64,000 bases of DNA from Daphnia pulex (GCF_021134715.1 NC_060018.1:620001-684000); one strand, 5' to 3'. Counted from the stretch's first letter, positions 51,401 to 64,000 are shown. Numbers and translations are program-made. The notes: generated from the letters alone by a model not told the origin.

Positions 51401-54202
51401 GGCACGCAATTTCAAGATACACCACCCTGTCACTGATGATGATTTAAAAGCTTTTCCCGGTATATCGGCTTAGACGTATTGAATGAACCAAAGGCGAGAA
51501 AGCTTTTGATGTTGGGTGTGAATTTAAAATAAAAAAAGGAAGAGGCTACACCAATGGCACCATTACTGTTATTGATAAAATATTGGATAAAAACAAGAAC
51601 GAATTGATGAATGAAAAATCGTTTTTTCGCCATTAGTTTGAAAGCTGTTTTACCACCCACTGAAGGATAAAATAAATAGTTTAACTCACGTAGGAAATCA
51701 TGGGAAGGCGGAAAGCGGCCGCCATTCGAGCCTCGTGCACGCACGACTCTTGCGGTCCGATGTAGGCCGACACGTTGAGTGTCCAGAGTTTGGCCGTTTG
51801 CAGTAGAGACTCTTCTTCCTCGCCATATGTCTCTGCCACGACCATATCCAAGGTGTGGTCGCCGGGTAGAATCCTGTGTCTGGTGACATCTTCGATGGCC
51901 AACGATATGGCGCCTGCAAGCGTCAAAAAACCATTCAAAAATAAAAAAATTAAATCAATAAGAAAAGCGTCAACATCGATTTAGATCCCGGCAGTCAGGA
52001 ATGTTGAATTTCAAGCGAAAAACGTTCGATTTTTTGGCATATTTGATGGTCGGAAGGAAGAATAGAAACTCGAGACGTGAATAAGAAATCCAATAGCCGC
52101 CCCTCGTATTCTATTCGACGATAAGAACATGTGCATAAGACGGCGGAAGAAATATTAAGTAGTTGATGGATTTCTCTTGCTGGCTAGCTATCCCCCTTTT
52201 TCCCTGCTCTACTTCGCCATCATTGGAAAACATAATATTAACGTGGGATGAAAGCAATATCGACGACCTAGACGTCGACTCACCTAAGTGATTTAATATA
52301 TGACGCGGGAATTCACGGAATGGATCCAGATGATGCGTTCTCTACCAGACACACACGTATATTTGTTTATACGCGAATACATTCCGACCCCCTATATCTA
52401 TTATTACGACGATGACAAAGATCTCTCTCTCTCTTATTCATTGTCTGGCACATGGAAAAAAAAAGTTGTCCCGTGCAAAACTGAAACTCGGCTCTCACAT
52501 TCGATCCTTGACTGTCTTTCTAGAGAGTTCCTTATGTAGACATTTCTTCCACGACGTCGGCTCATCGGGAGATGTTCGACCGTGATGAGATATATATATA
52601 TATCCCTCGTCGCAACTTTCCTTCTTCTCTATTATTTCTGTATCGATCCCCTTTTTCATATTTATCTTCCTACTCCTCCGCATTTTGGTCTTACCGGATT
52701 CGCTGTAGACTGTCAACGTCCAAGAAACTCTTCAACTTCTTATCGTGTTGTTCATCTTTGTCGACATGTTCAGTCATGCGTTCCCCTACGTAAATAACCA
52801 GCGATCCTTCAAACTACGATGGAAAATATTGGAGCCGAGAGTATAAGAGACAATTGCATTTCGGTCGTCCATATGAGGAAAACAGACTCGACTGGAAGCG
52901 AGTCGGCAAAGATGGAAGGCTCTGCCCTCTACTAAACAACAACAAACGTGACTGCATTATCAAGGACAAAAACGAAACAACACGGGTTGTTCCCATGTAT
53001 AAATATTTAGTGCTACACAGCAGCAGCAGCAGGAAGGAGTTGATTAAGGAAGAAAGGATGAAAAGATACAGCCGAGTCAAGCAAGACGGAAACAAAAGAA
53101 AAATGAAGAGAGTATATTAACAAGGCGACTTTTGGTCCAACTGAAATCTGGCACGCACCAACGACAGTTCAAAGCAGACGGGGATTTTTCTATTTTAAAG
53201 AAAAACTGGCGAAATGAAATTTCCTACGTGGAATTAGGCATATAAAGCTGTCTTTCATCTCGTCCTTTTTGGTTGAGCTGAAAGAAATGCACCACATTTC
53301 AGTACGTATACCTTCGTCATTTCCTTGACTCTTTTTCTCGTGAATGATGCGACTGATTAGAGATTCCCAGTAAATAAGAAAACTACACCGGGAAAACCTT
53401 GATTGCTTTTTGTTGGTAGACTTGACGTGGGCGTAGCATTCACTATAATATGAAAAAGAAGGTCCTAATATCCCCCCTTATGATACTTGTCTTGCAACAA
53501 ATAATCGTATGACAACAACTGTATGGGAGTAACTCGCCAAGGAAACGCGAATCATAGCAAACAAAGAAGACGTAATGCTGTTTGCCATCACTTACACACG
53601 TGTGTGTATAGCATCGAATAAGGCCACTTAAACATTCGGGGTGAAACTCTATCAAATAAAAAAGAGACGAATGGGAAAAAGAATTCTTCCAAAGACACCT
53701 AGAGCGAAAACGTAACCATGTGTGTGTGTATCGAGAGAAAGAAGGAAAGTTTCTGGCAATGGTTTTCGAGTCCAAAGTTGGTGGGGGGAAGATGTTGAAT
53801 CCCCTGCAATCGAGATTGCATCGAGAGACAGACCGAGAGAATACATATAAATTTCGCCCACAGCTTTTCAGTGGGGGCTTGAACGATCGATGACTGTCAT
53901 CGATCAGGAAAAGTGAGACTCTGTACAGGTTATTAGGTGCACGTGTAATGCCACCACCCAAAGAATTCGCCCCCAAAATAAAAGATGTCGAAAGTAATCA
54001 TACGAAACGTGGAGAATAATATTTATTGGTATTGATTGTGCTCACCTGAAATGGAGAGCCCAGGTCTGGAGTATTCCTTGTCCCACTGTCTACGGGTTGA
54101 TCCGGTGATGTATCCCAGAGTGAACTTGTCGGCGTTGCCTTGTTGCCAGGTAAACCAGGTGAATAAAATATTCACCAACAACCATTTTGTAGAGGACCTC
54201 AT
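42483..54202 (-). CDS. Gyc76C-like: Receptor guanylate cyclase, Gyc76C type, paralogue 2
   Basis: Twenty-one coding exons on the minus strand: 54202-54046, 51913-51690, 51221-51054, 50173-50029, 49820-49743, 49594-49347, 49253-49108, 48454-48310, 47676-47586, 47334-47144, 46956-46777, 46631-46527, 46236-46165, 45941-45761, 45568-45370, 44672-44538, 44162-44050, 43940-43789, 43719-43476, 43384-43286, 43213-42483. All phases join, giving 1267 aa. A clear signal peptide ([21 protein letters not shown]) precedes the ligand-binding fold (residues about 25-450; [15 protein letters not shown]). TM about 473-493. The kinase-homology domain has a retained Lys572 (FAIKMVNKK), HGN instead of HRD, and DFG at 683-685 where paralogue 1 has DYG. 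Signalling helix about 825-865. The cyclase domain keeps Asp895, Asp939, Glu935, Cys1007, Asn1014 and Arg1018, so it should be active as a homodimer. The tail is much shorter than in paralogue 1 and ends RETSV, again a class I PDZ ligand. Family data tie Gyc76C to semaphorin-plexin signalling and PDZ partners. Confidence 0.94.
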
Positions 54203-57200
54203 TTTTTTAGTTTTTTTTTAGTTTTTGTATTATTTTCCGTTTTCTTTTATTGACTAGAAAATTGCACTTTTTTTGTAATTCGCATGAACGTCGTTTCCTT
54301 GGTTACGCAGACGACGCAAAGTCTGTATCACACTTTTTTCGGGAGGTCTGTTTGAACGACACAATGTTTTAACGAAACGGCTGATCCGATTTCAACGATA
54401 ATTGTTCCAATGATGGTTACACGTATTGGGTTTGAGTGGCCGATAATACTTTAGTTACATAACGACACATGCCTCCAATAAGTCTGAAAACAGGAAAAGC
54501 CTGGAAGAAGAAAAAACAAAAATGTTCATTAGATAAAACGAAGACGAGTTGAATGGAAGACAGGAAATAAGGACGAATGTGTTCACAAATGGAATGGAGA
54601 GGAAGTTGTCAGATTATACATCCCACATTTATATAGAATACGTTTCTAATATGGGCATATGTCTTATCAAATGATGGATCAAAAGTTTTCGGGCTGCCAT
54701 CTTTGCGTCACCCCAACACGCTGGATGAACGCAGCTCGCTCCTTATTTTATTGAATGTATCTGCTTGTCGGGGCGACGGAGAAAAGTTGACCGCACAATC
54801 AACGACGGGAGAAAAAAGGTCTACGACATGTACACATTTACAGCACAGGGAAAACTTATTCGAAACTTTTAGCGACCGTTTACTGTCGACGACGAAGAAG
54901 CAACTTTGGTTGGCTAGTCTCTAGCAGCTGGATTTCACTTGCGAACAAAAGCCTACGGGCTTACACGGGCTCGGTTATTATGATGCGTTGCTGGGCGATG
55001 GAAGAGAGCTTCCTGAGGTTGATGACTGGAGTGGTACAAGAAATCCGCCAAGGCAAGCAGCAGGTATATATAGTTCTCTTTTTCTTTCTTTTTTTCTTGT
55101 CGGTTGGCAGGGGCGGAAAGAGGCCTGAAAGTGGACAATTCCTTTTATTTTGTTCCTTTTTTTTTTTTGTTTTTGTGGTAGTCGGGTGCTGGTTTTGTCA
55201 GGGGAAACGGCCGAGACAACCCAGTCACTTGTATATAGTTGGGGAGCGGGTCGGCGCCGACTTGTTACACCACCACTGGGCAGATGATGGAAGAGACAAA
55301 AGGGAGAGAAACTGCTGGCCCTGTTTGTTTCTCTCTCGTGTCGTCTATATGGCTCGTTTGGAAATGCGGGAGCTAAGTCTAACACCGAATAAAAAACTGA
55401 TCCGAGTCGACTATCTCTCTTTAGCGCAATCATCCGGGAACAATCGATAGTTTCTTCACCAACAACAACAACAACAACCACCTGCTGGCCATTTGCATCG
55501 TGTCGCCTAACGCGTGAGATATCAACCACCTCCTGTCGTCTCACTCTAGCTGCTCCTAGATCGTCGTCGACAAGGGAAATCCCTCATTACGTATTCCCAA
55601 CTCCGACGACACAATCAAGAGGGTTGTTCGTCGTTCCAGCAGATATTATTCCCGTCGTCGTCGCATATGCAAATAGGCGTCGACAAGAGACAACTCAAAA
55701 TAAAAAAGGTCGGCCCAGCAGTTCTTGATCGTTTTTTTTTTTTGTTCTTTTTCTTTCCAGCGGAAGATCGGCTTGTCGGATTGGGGCGAATTGATTCCGT
55801 CATAGCGATCACACACATACAAATCGGTTCGCTCTTTTGATCACGACGATTGGGGCGGGCGGCGGAGCAACACGCGTCTCAGCGACGACACAGCACAGCC
55901 AGACAGCAGAGGCGACCATCTAGAAAGCAAATTGGCTTTTTACCTGATTGGCGGCTGTGGGACGCAGCTGCCGAGTCCCTTAATAATGGCAAAAGGGAGC
56001 GTGATCGACGTGGGCCGCTGCCGCCGCTCCAGTTGTCGTCGGCTGTTTGCAAGGAACGCCGTCAAGTGGGTCACACAACCACCCAGCGCCAGTTGACAAG
56101 TTGGTTTATATAGTACAACGGGAGGCGGAAGGCGACCAAATCAAAAATATAAGAAAAAGAAAATCTAACGACCAATTTTAGTAAAGAGGTTGAGACTGGA
56201 GTGAGTCAACTCTCGGCAATTCATTTTTCTCTGGGCTCAATCGTACGACGTCGCCAATAAGAACATGGTAAAATAGAGAGAGGGACCGACCTAATCGCCA
56301 CTGCGTCGATCCCAGCTGTGTGTGTAACCAACGTTTCAGACTTGAAACATTACATTGAATGCGGCACAAAAAGAAGGAGCTCTACTCTATTAGACTGTTA
56401 TATATAAATACCAGCAACTCATTATTCCAGATTTTTCGCTCCTGTCCTTATAGTAGGGCGAACTCTTTGAATAATACACACCGCCACCCAATTTAACGGG
56501 CCACCACTTTGCCTGATGAACTTGTCGCTGCTCCGCTGGATTCTTTTTAAATGCCACGTCATTGGGTGTCAAAAGATTTGACTAAGCCGACACTATAAAG
56601 CCACCACCGCCTACACAAACACATTTTTTTTTTTCACTGGCGCACGAGAGGTTATAAAATCTAGGTCTAGGTTTGAATGTGGCGCTCTTTTATAGGTGTG
56701 ATGACGTTTTTCTCAACTGGGGGGAAGGATGATAGGGCTGGATGAAGCCTGGGACGTTCATATTGAGGCTCCGGCCAAGCGGAGGAGCGCGAGCCGACTG
56801 CTGCTGAAATTGGATAGAGCCAGGACCTTTGCACATCGTCACGGTGCGCGCATATAAGGTCGCTACTACTACAGTAGACACACCGCGCTGCTGCTCTAGG
56901 CTGTTGGCACACTGTTGTTGGCTACATCTGCTGCTGCTAAGAGTCCTGACACCGCCGCCACCTATATAGACTCGCCCAATAGGCCCTGGTGACGTAGACT
57001 AGAGACGACGGTCGACTTGTTTTATTTTGCCCGCGCTCGCCGCTGTGGTTGACGTGATGAACGGTGCGTACTTCCCAGCTCATCTATATTCAAATCGCTT
57101 CATATTTTGCTTGTTTTTCTTCCCTCCACTCTGCAATAAGGTGCTGGCCAATATGTGCGGACTATAAAATTAGTTTTGTAAGCCAACATTCGAGCGATTT

Positions 57201-58080
57201 GTTATAAGTATATTTATACACAATATGAACAGATTTATGACTTTTGTTCTGGACATACGCCAGGAGACTAGCAGAAAGTTGGTCGATATAAATTTTCTCA
57301 GATTGTTTTTGCACACATCTCTCCGCCCGTTTTTGTCTGCTGGCGTACTACATGGGTTATGATGAATTAGGATCGCGATCTAATTCGCCTCCCACAATAA
57401 GACGACAGTCGGATCTATTTTTTCTCGGTGGCTGTGATAACTCAGAACTAATAGACATGTACAACATCGGCTCGATCGTTTTTGTCTGCTGTTCAACCAC
57501 CGCGCACTCGAGCCTCTCTCTCTTCTTCTTCTTCTTCTTTAGAAAATTTGATTGGCCTGTTATTCGTTCCTCATATCTAAGCTATATAGTACACGAGTAT
57601 ATAAAAGCGGCGGATGGTTGCCGGGTGACAGGTCATCAACTAAGCCATCATCCGTCTTCTCTCTGCTCTCTCTCTCTTCCACCGTCTCCATCATTTTAGC
57701 CCCTTTTTGTGTTTTTGGGCTATTCGTTTTTTGGTTGTTGTTGTTTGCAGCATTATTCGAAGAAGGCGGGGTCTCTACATTCGTTTCGATTGTGTCACTG
57801 AGACTGCGGTCTCGAGAAATATGATGAGACGTCGCGAGAAGGTGGGCAGGAATGGAGCTGGTGCCAGCAGGACTCCGGACAGTCGGCCCTCACTTTGACA
57901 GAGACAAATTTTGATTTTATTTCTTTTCTTTTCCACAAAAATCGAAGGGAGATAGAAAGAGGAAAAACAATCGATTGGCTGGATCGTCATACATTATAAA
58001 ACAGGATCCTGTTACATTATAGTAGTCTCGCTCGGTTTTCCATTTCAAAAAAGAAACTTGAATGGAATAGAGTGCTGCCC

Positions 58081-58100
58081 AGAGAGAGAGAGAGAGAGAG
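58081..58100. repeat. (AG)10 microsatellite
   Basis: Perfect purine dinucleotide run between the second cyclase gene and the glycosyltransferase gene. Confidence 0.85.
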
Positions 58101-60135
58101 TGGAGGATCTTTTGAAATATTCAGTGCAACCAAAGTGGAATGGCTCATCAGGAGTGGGATGGCAGCACAGTCAGTGGAACCAGAAGGGGCGTCGCGTAAT
58201 ATTTTTGTCGAACGCCGTGGAAGTGAATCAAGACGCTCTCTGCCATTCGCTTAGAACTGTACACGGCGCGCCAGTGTGCATATGGTAAATATAAAGAGAG
58301 AGACTAAAACAAGGCCAGGATTGCGCATTATAGAGAGCCAAAAGTATATAGCGCCAACTCGATGAATTATACCAACGCTTCCGAGTGCCGTTTTATTTAT
58401 CCGGCCAGCATCAGCTCTCGGCTTTTGCAAAAGCCATTTGACATTTGAGAGAATATCGTGGCAGAGCAGCCAACTTCAGTCAGCCCATAGTGTCAACCCC
58501 AGATGAATATTGCACAGTTTCTTTCGTCCAAAGGTTGGCGACAATCTAGTCAAAAGGTAAAGTAAAACAACCGGAACCCCCGTCGAGTTGACGCATTGCG
58601 CTTGACACACACACACGAGCGTCGCCGTTGTTGTTGGCGCTTTCAGGCATTTGCATATAATGCCGAGGAAAAGACAAATTTCGGGGCAACACCATCATGA
58701 TGTTGGTTGAATAGCAAAGCGAGTGACTAGTGTATAGTACCACCACACTACAGTATGTACACATTCAAACGGGCCAACTGTATTATTAGAATACGTATAT
58801 GAGATACAAACAAGCCATAGGGTATAATATCGTTCGGATCTGCGCGCACTTATATGATCCTTCCTTTACCCACAGAAAAAGTCAGAGTACGGGAAATGAA
58901 TATTTCACGCTATTTCAGTATATAGTAGACCGAACCAAAATAATAATAATATTTCTTTTTTGACGTTGGAGATTTATAGTATAGAGGGACTGTGTCTATT
59001 TTATCACGGACAAGATTATTCAAGTACAGTATCTACATGCAAAAGAAGGAGATGATAAAAGCGGATCTATATAAAGTTTAAATTCTCTTTTTTTCCAGCT
59101 CGACAAAAAAAGATGTAACAAATAAATCAGTCATGCATCGAAAATGTCCCGTGTCGCGTCCGCGGATGAGAGAGAAATTTTCGAATCGAAAAAAAGAAGA
59201 TGATGGGAAAAAAAGAATCTGCTCAGCGACCAGATGGACGGCGGCGACGCTCTCGACGCTCTCGACATCTCCATCCTTATAATCCTCCATCGAGATTTAG
59301 TCGACATCGAGTCTATAAGCGCCTAGATACACACACGGCGGCCCACTCTAGGGCGTTTCCCAAATCTGTTCCGTCTCCTTTTTCCTATATCGTCTTTTTC
59401 TCCTCCGCCGGAGAGAACGGAATGAAAGTGTATTTAAACTTGGCGCTATGTACAGTATATAGGAGAGTCTGTCCGATATAGCATTTTCTTTTATCTCAGA
59501 CTACTTTTTTTCATTCCGTCGAGGAGCAGCGAATATTTTGCCGTTGTGTTTTTTCTTTGGCGGACGACGGGATCGACACCAGCTGCCGTCGTTAGACACT
59601 GGCGACTGTCCTCGGCGACAGAGAGCCCAGGCGAAAAAAAACAAAACAAAAACAACTTGCGTGCACCAGCCGTTTCAAGAGCGTGCGGGAGAGAGAGAGG
59701 CTATTAATAGCTGGCGGGAATCGGTTCGACCTGCGCTCCGCAGCAGACAGCAAAAAAGGGATATAGAAAACACTTTCATTCTGACGACTGATATGCCAGC
59801 AATAATAACCGTAATGCCAACAATGCTGACGCAATTATCGGAATGTGGCCCGTCGGGAAGAGCAATTTCCGCATTTCTTTCTTTTTTCTTTTTTTCATCC
59901 ATGGATAATAATAATAACGTCACAAAAGGTTAACTTCACTCTTGTCTCTGGTCGTTATTTCGCGATTCGCTGGTAATTCCCGCGGGACGTCAACTTTTTT
60001 CCAAATTGGAAAATGAAAAATAAATTGCCGTTCTCTTTTCAAAATTTGATCGGCTTTTAAAAGAACAATGTCTTCTCCCCCCTTAATGGCAAACTTTGGC
60101 AGGCTTTGGGTTATTTAATTCGTTTTTCGCGCTAG

Positions 60136-60150
60136 TCGCCATCTAGCGGC
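60136..60150 (-). promoter_or_regulatory. CTCF-like insulator motif
   Basis: The minus strand reads GCCGCTAGATGGCGA, a good match to the CTCF core in its insect and vertebrate form. It lies between the cyclase pair and the glycosyltransferase. Together with the site at 4557-4570 it brackets the central gene block. Occupancy is not known. Confidence 0.35.
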
Positions 60151-60267
60151 CGTTCTACAAAACTGGCGCCATATTATAAATAATACCCACAAAAAAAAAG
60201 GAAATGGACGGGAAAAATCGATCGATAAACTGAGTGGACCGGACCTGGACACAGGATGTATAATGTA

Positions 60268-60273
60268 TTTATT
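60268..60273 (-). terminator. Polyadenylation signal, GT92 gene
   Basis: AATAAA on the minus strand about 500 bp past the stop codon at 60777, implying a 3' UTR of roughly 520 nt if it is used. Confidence 0.45.
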
Positions 60274-60776
60274 GCATAATAATAATAATATATTCATTGG
60301 TTGCCGCACCCTCTTCGAACGCCAACAAAAGCGATCGATTGGAAGAAAACAAAAATGAGTTCAATAAACCAGACCGGTTTTTTGGTTTGTTTTGAAAGCA
60401 ATTTGTATTCAATTGAGAACAGTGTTCATTGGGTCGTCGTCGCATATATCTTATAGTCAGTAGCACACGAGTAGTGGGTTGTGTTGACGCGTGCTCGTAC
60501 ATAAATATCTGCTTGTCCAGGTTCTTCATCTTATTTTGTGCTTCATTTGAGTTTCGTTTTGGCCTTTTTTTCCTTTTGGTTTTTGGACCCGTATACATTT
60601 CACAACCCCCCGGACTACCTTCATGTATGTAATTTAAAAACCGATGAATTTCAAAAGAACTCAAAATCGAAACGTGAGTTTTATGTGATTCGAATAAGCT
60701 GGACTGGATTGACATGATGATCATTTGAGGATGGATTGATGGGGATTGAAGCGCGGTGGGAGATTCAAAATGTTCG

Positions 60777-63074
60777 TCAACTGAGGAACGGATGAGACCA
60801 AGTGGTAGTAGTTGTGTTGACGTTAGTAGCAGCAATAGAAGTTGTAGCAAGTGTTGCAGAGTGCTGCCCAGCGGCAGTGTCAGTGGTAGGTAACAAAACC
60901 GGGCAGTCGACGCCGAACTGGCGGAAGCGACGGCGAACGGAGGCGGCCAGAGCGTCGCCGTACTTCCAGGCCGATCGATCCTGAACGGAAGGATTGGCCA
61001 GACAGGTGTCGCCACCAAACTCGCACGTCCGGTAGTGGTGCATGACGGCCAAAGTGTCGGGGACGTGGGCCGCTACGTTGCCGGCCCGGAATTCCCAGAC
61101 GAAATGGTTGCCGACCTCGACGACGGCCCTGGGCCGGCAAATGTATTTCGATCTTATCCTGTTGAATTCAAATCAAGATTTCATGTCAAACAATAATGAA
61201 TTGAAATATTAGGAAACGAACCGGTGGGGATGAAGTTTGACGTTTCGTCTGGTCTTCCGCAAGGTGATGAGATCGAGGGGTCGTCCAGGGCCGTCCGTCG
61301 CCCAGTCAGGATGGACGGCCGAGTCGTCCGGCCAGGACAAGTAGAAAAAGGCATTTCGGAAGTAGTAGGCGCCGATGCGGTAGCCGTTGTGACTGTTGGC
61401 GCTGCTGTGGATCCCGCCGGTGGCAACAGTGTTATTGGCCAATAACGTGGAAGCAATCAACTCGGTGAGCGTGAATTTCGTGCGCGGAACAATCAACTCG
61501 TCCAGGTCGATCATGAGCAAGTACTGGCTGTCAAACATGTGCCGGTAGAGGCAATCGTTGAGCGAGGCGAAGATACCTGGACAAACACAACAACATCCAA
61601 TTTCATTCCAGCCGTATTTAATTCTTAAAAAGTATTAATTGCGATTATGATGTCATATACCCTCGGTGCGGATCTCCTTTTGCGAGGTAACGTCCAGCTG
61701 GTTCCAGGGGAGGATCTCCACCAGACCTTGGTCGACGTAGCGACGGAGGACGCAGTCGCAGTTGTCGCCGACCGTGTGATTGTAAAAAGTGAAATGGGAA
61801 ACGCCCAGCAAACGGTGAATTTCGATGAATTCAATCAGCTGGTCGACCCGGTTGAAACTGTAGTGCAGCGGCTTGACGCACACGCTCAGCTGATGCTTGG
61901 GCTGATTGCGGGTCTGCGGGTCGTCCGGGTAACGGATGACGGGCAGCAAATTGCCTGTAGGCGAGTCGGCCCAGTGACCGAAAGTCGCGTTGAATTCGGC
62001 CGGAGTGGCCGTCGCCCGGACGGGTAAGTCGTGATCCGGCATGGTCGGATGCTCACTGGTCGAGATGGAAACGAATTGCGGGTTGCGGGTCGGATATTGG
62101 CCGGGCGGCCAGTTCTTGGTCAGCAACGGGCACAGGATGAAAACGGCGCTGTAGCGCAGGTTCCAGTGCTCGCGGATGGTTTTGATTTGAGCCGGAATGG
62201 ATAACCACTGGGCGCTGTTGTTGCCGCCGGCCCAGCCCAGTTGGCACCAGAGACGGTCGGGTTTCTTGGTCTTGGCCACTCCGATGACCCGGACCACTCC
62301 GGCCGGATTGCTGGTGTAAGTGTTGCCGCTTCCGCCTCCGCCGCCCGTCGTGTCGTCCAGGTAAGCGGAGTAGACGAAACATTTTTCCCGTCCGCTGACG
62401 GGTTGCCACGGGCAGACGGACTGTCCCTGGAAGCAAGGCCAAAGTTGCTGGACCCAAGCGTCACGGCCCTGCTCCTGCGGCAGACGCTTGAGCCACTCGC
62501 CTGCGGTCAAATGAGCGGAAGGATCATGGATTAAGTCAGCGTTGGCGTTGCTGGGGCCGCCAGCAGTGTCGCCGGCGCCGGCCGTCGGTTCAGCAGCGCG
62601 ATCGGCTGCCAGCACTCGGCCAAAAGGCGCCGGCTGACGGCCGAAACGGAACGGTCCGGCCGGACGTTTCTGCGTTTCTTTCAGCGTCTGGCGACTGGAG
62701 GACGACGACGTCGACGACGACAACTGCGACAGCGCCGACAAGGGCCGGAAAGAACGAAGAGATGAAGATTTACCGGCCAGACTGCTGCTGGACGACAATT
62801 CGCTGCGCATCACCATCACTTGAGCCACGATCATCACCAATAGGAAGAAGACGAAAAAGACGGCCAGCAGGTAGGCGTTGTCCGCCCGGACGGCCGCCGC
62901 TGCAGCGCCAGCCGATGACGGCCGTTTGCCTTTGCCACCGCTGCTGCCAATGAAACCGTTGCGCGTTGTTGTTGTTGTTGTCGTCGTCGTCGTTCGGGCG
63001 GGACTGGTCAAACTCAGCCGGCACTTGAAGACGGTCCGGCTAATCCGCCGCATCAGCGCCGCTTTCCACAGCAT
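60777..63074 (-). CDS. Glycosyltransferase family 92 (DUF23) type II membrane protein
   Basis: Exons on the minus strand are 63074-61661, 61576-61222 and 61158-60777, giving 716 aa. The layout is that of a Golgi type II enzyme. A basic cytoplasmic N-terminus of 66 residues carries a run of ten Thr (about 28-37) and an Ala run. One transmembrane anchor follows at about 67-89 (AYLLAVFFVFFLLVMIVAQV), then a Ser/Thr/Pro-rich stem to about residue 190. The catalytic part matches GT92: CVKPLHYSFN, QLIEFIEIHRLLGVSHFTFY, the GLVEILPW segment, then QYLLMIDLDELIVP with the metal-binding Asp495-x-Asp497. Farther on are HPHRIRSKYICRPRAVVEVG and VMHHYRTCE. Characterised members, such as worm GALT-1, add beta-1,4-galactose to core fucose of N-glycans; substrate here is not known. 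The C-terminal tail after the catalytic domain is Thr-rich and low in complexity. The gene is intron-poor next to the cyclase genes. Confidence 0.92.
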
Positions 63075-64000
63075 TTTTGTTTTGTCTTTTTTTTGGCCAC
63101 GTCAACTTGAGCACACAGTGAGTGAGAGAGAGTGAGTGAGAAAGATGTCGATGGAAATAATGGAAAAAGAATGGCAATACTGCAATAGATATATAGAGGA
63201 TTGCCCGTCGTCAAGTATCACCCGGCTGGACGAGACTCGACGGATCGTAATGGACTCGCAATCGATCCCTACATAGTAATCATTCTTTTTCTAAATTGTT
63301 ACGTTTTCTCTTTTTCTTTTCTAATAGGAAAAAACAAACAAACAAATATGTTTTCTCTCTCCTTCTCTCTCTGTATGTGTCAATATCTCCGCCCACTTGT
63401 CTCTCTCCTCTTTTGTTTGGGGGTCACCTGCGACGAGAGACATATAACAATAGGACGTGTGATGTGGTAAATATATAACAAGCGATGGGCCAATTTTTCG
63501 ACGCCACACACACAGACAACAAAACGTGGTCCACTTGCGCCATTTCGCACACATAGGTGTGGCAATGACACCCACTCTACACAGACACACGTGCTGATTG
63601 AAAAAACAAATAGATTTCTGTACCTGATAAGAATCCGGTGGGGGGCGAAACGCACTTTTGGGTTTGTTGCCGACGAGGAACAAAGCCGAGCAGAGTTCCG
63701 ATAAGAAGAAGAAGAAGAGAAAGTTGCGCCCGAACCCGTTGAGGTGGCGCTGTTGAATCCGAACGCCAGTAGCGAGTAGCGAGTCGACTATAGACGGAGT
63801 CCACCACCAGCCAAAGATACGCGTATATACCTCTCCCACACACACACACACACACAAAACAGCAAGGGGGGTATGAGTGTACGGTATCTCTTGCATCAAA
63901 CGCAATCAGCGCCGTCGCCGTCGTCCTGGCATCGACCGCCCCCCTCCACCGACCGACGCGCCCAGGTCCGGCTGTTGCTGCGCGGGCATCTCGCCGAGCA
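63075..64000. promoter_or_regulatory. Upstream region of the GT92 gene
   Basis: There are no recognisable coding frames. On the minus strand a donor-like CTTATCAG|GTACAG at about 63622 could end a non-coding first exon. A (CA)n run lies at 63837-63857. CG-rich sequence at 63900-64000 may be the promoter or the next feature beyond the window. Confidence 0.35.
63837..63857. repeat. (CA)n microsatellite
   Basis: Run of about ten CA units in the glycosyltransferase upstream region. Confidence 0.85.

Larger units (their letters stand above)
54203..60776. other. 6.5-kb non-coding region between cyclase 2 and the glycosyltransferase
   Basis: The left end is the 5' flank of the second cyclase gene. 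An acceptor TTTTCAG at about 54484 (minus strand) suggests its first coding exon extends to 54483 and is preceded by a leader intron. No protein family is seen in the rest. Contents include a (GA)10 run at 58081-58100 and plus-strand TATA-like boxes at 57598-57607 and 59068-59076 without an assignable gene. There is a CTCF-like motif at 60136-60150, and then the 3' UTR of the glycosyltransferase gene. Confidence 0.5.

Noticed and set aside
62770..63135. Low-complexity frames with Val or Asn runs over the GT92 N-terminus
   Set aside because: They are alternate-frame reads of the Thr-coding trinucleotide tract in the glycosyltransferase.

Overview
The window looks like arthropod nuclear DNA, most probably from a water flea (Daphnia or a close relative). 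The basis is compact genes with many 60-100 nt GT-AG introns, animal-type housekeeping proteins, Gyc76C-like receptor guanylate cyclases, and a Tyr/Thr/Pro-rich repeat protein family of a kind I associate with daphniid cuticle. The genus is inference; no species-diagnostic sequence was compared.

Layout. 1-1527: no gene recognised. 1528-3399: two tandem, degenerate copies of a tyrosine-rich repeat gene (minus strand). 3551-4043: a mosaic tandem repeat. 5520-15104: a dense housekeeping block of five genes: PDAP1 (minus) and RMND5 (plus) sharing a 216-bp divergent promoter; FAHD1 (minus), tail to tail with RMND5; GAPDH (plus); and UBC9/UBE2I (plus). 15562-26815 and 42483-54202: two tandem minus-strand receptor guanylate cyclases of the Gyc76C type, separated by about 15.7 kb of microsatellite-rich DNA. 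60777-63074: a family 92 glycosyltransferase (minus strand). The remainder to 64000 is its upstream region.

All multi-exon models were built by hand from splice sites, frame continuity and family conservation. In every case exon lengths sum to an intact frame: PDAP1 179 aa, RMND5 392 aa, FAHD1 217 aa, GAPDH 332 aa, UBC9 163 aa, Gyc1 1586 aa, Gyc2 1267 aa, GT92 716 aa.

The housekeeping genes act in separate processes (CTLH/GID E3 ligase, mitochondrial oxaloacetate/acylpyruvate metabolism, glycolysis, SUMO conjugation) and are grouped by gene density, not pathway. The two cyclases are the coherent theme. Both keep every catalytic residue of a homodimeric guanylate cyclase, both carry an extracellular ligand-binding fold, one membrane span, a kinase-homology domain and a signalling helix, and both end in a class I PDZ-ligand tail. 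They differ strongly in intron positions and C-tail length, so the duplication is old. No mobile element, CRISPR array, tRNA or rRNA gene was recognised, and I found no clear candidate for a wholly new system. The most unusual feature is a 62-nt FAHD1 intron bounded by nested direct repeats that look like a recent intron birth.
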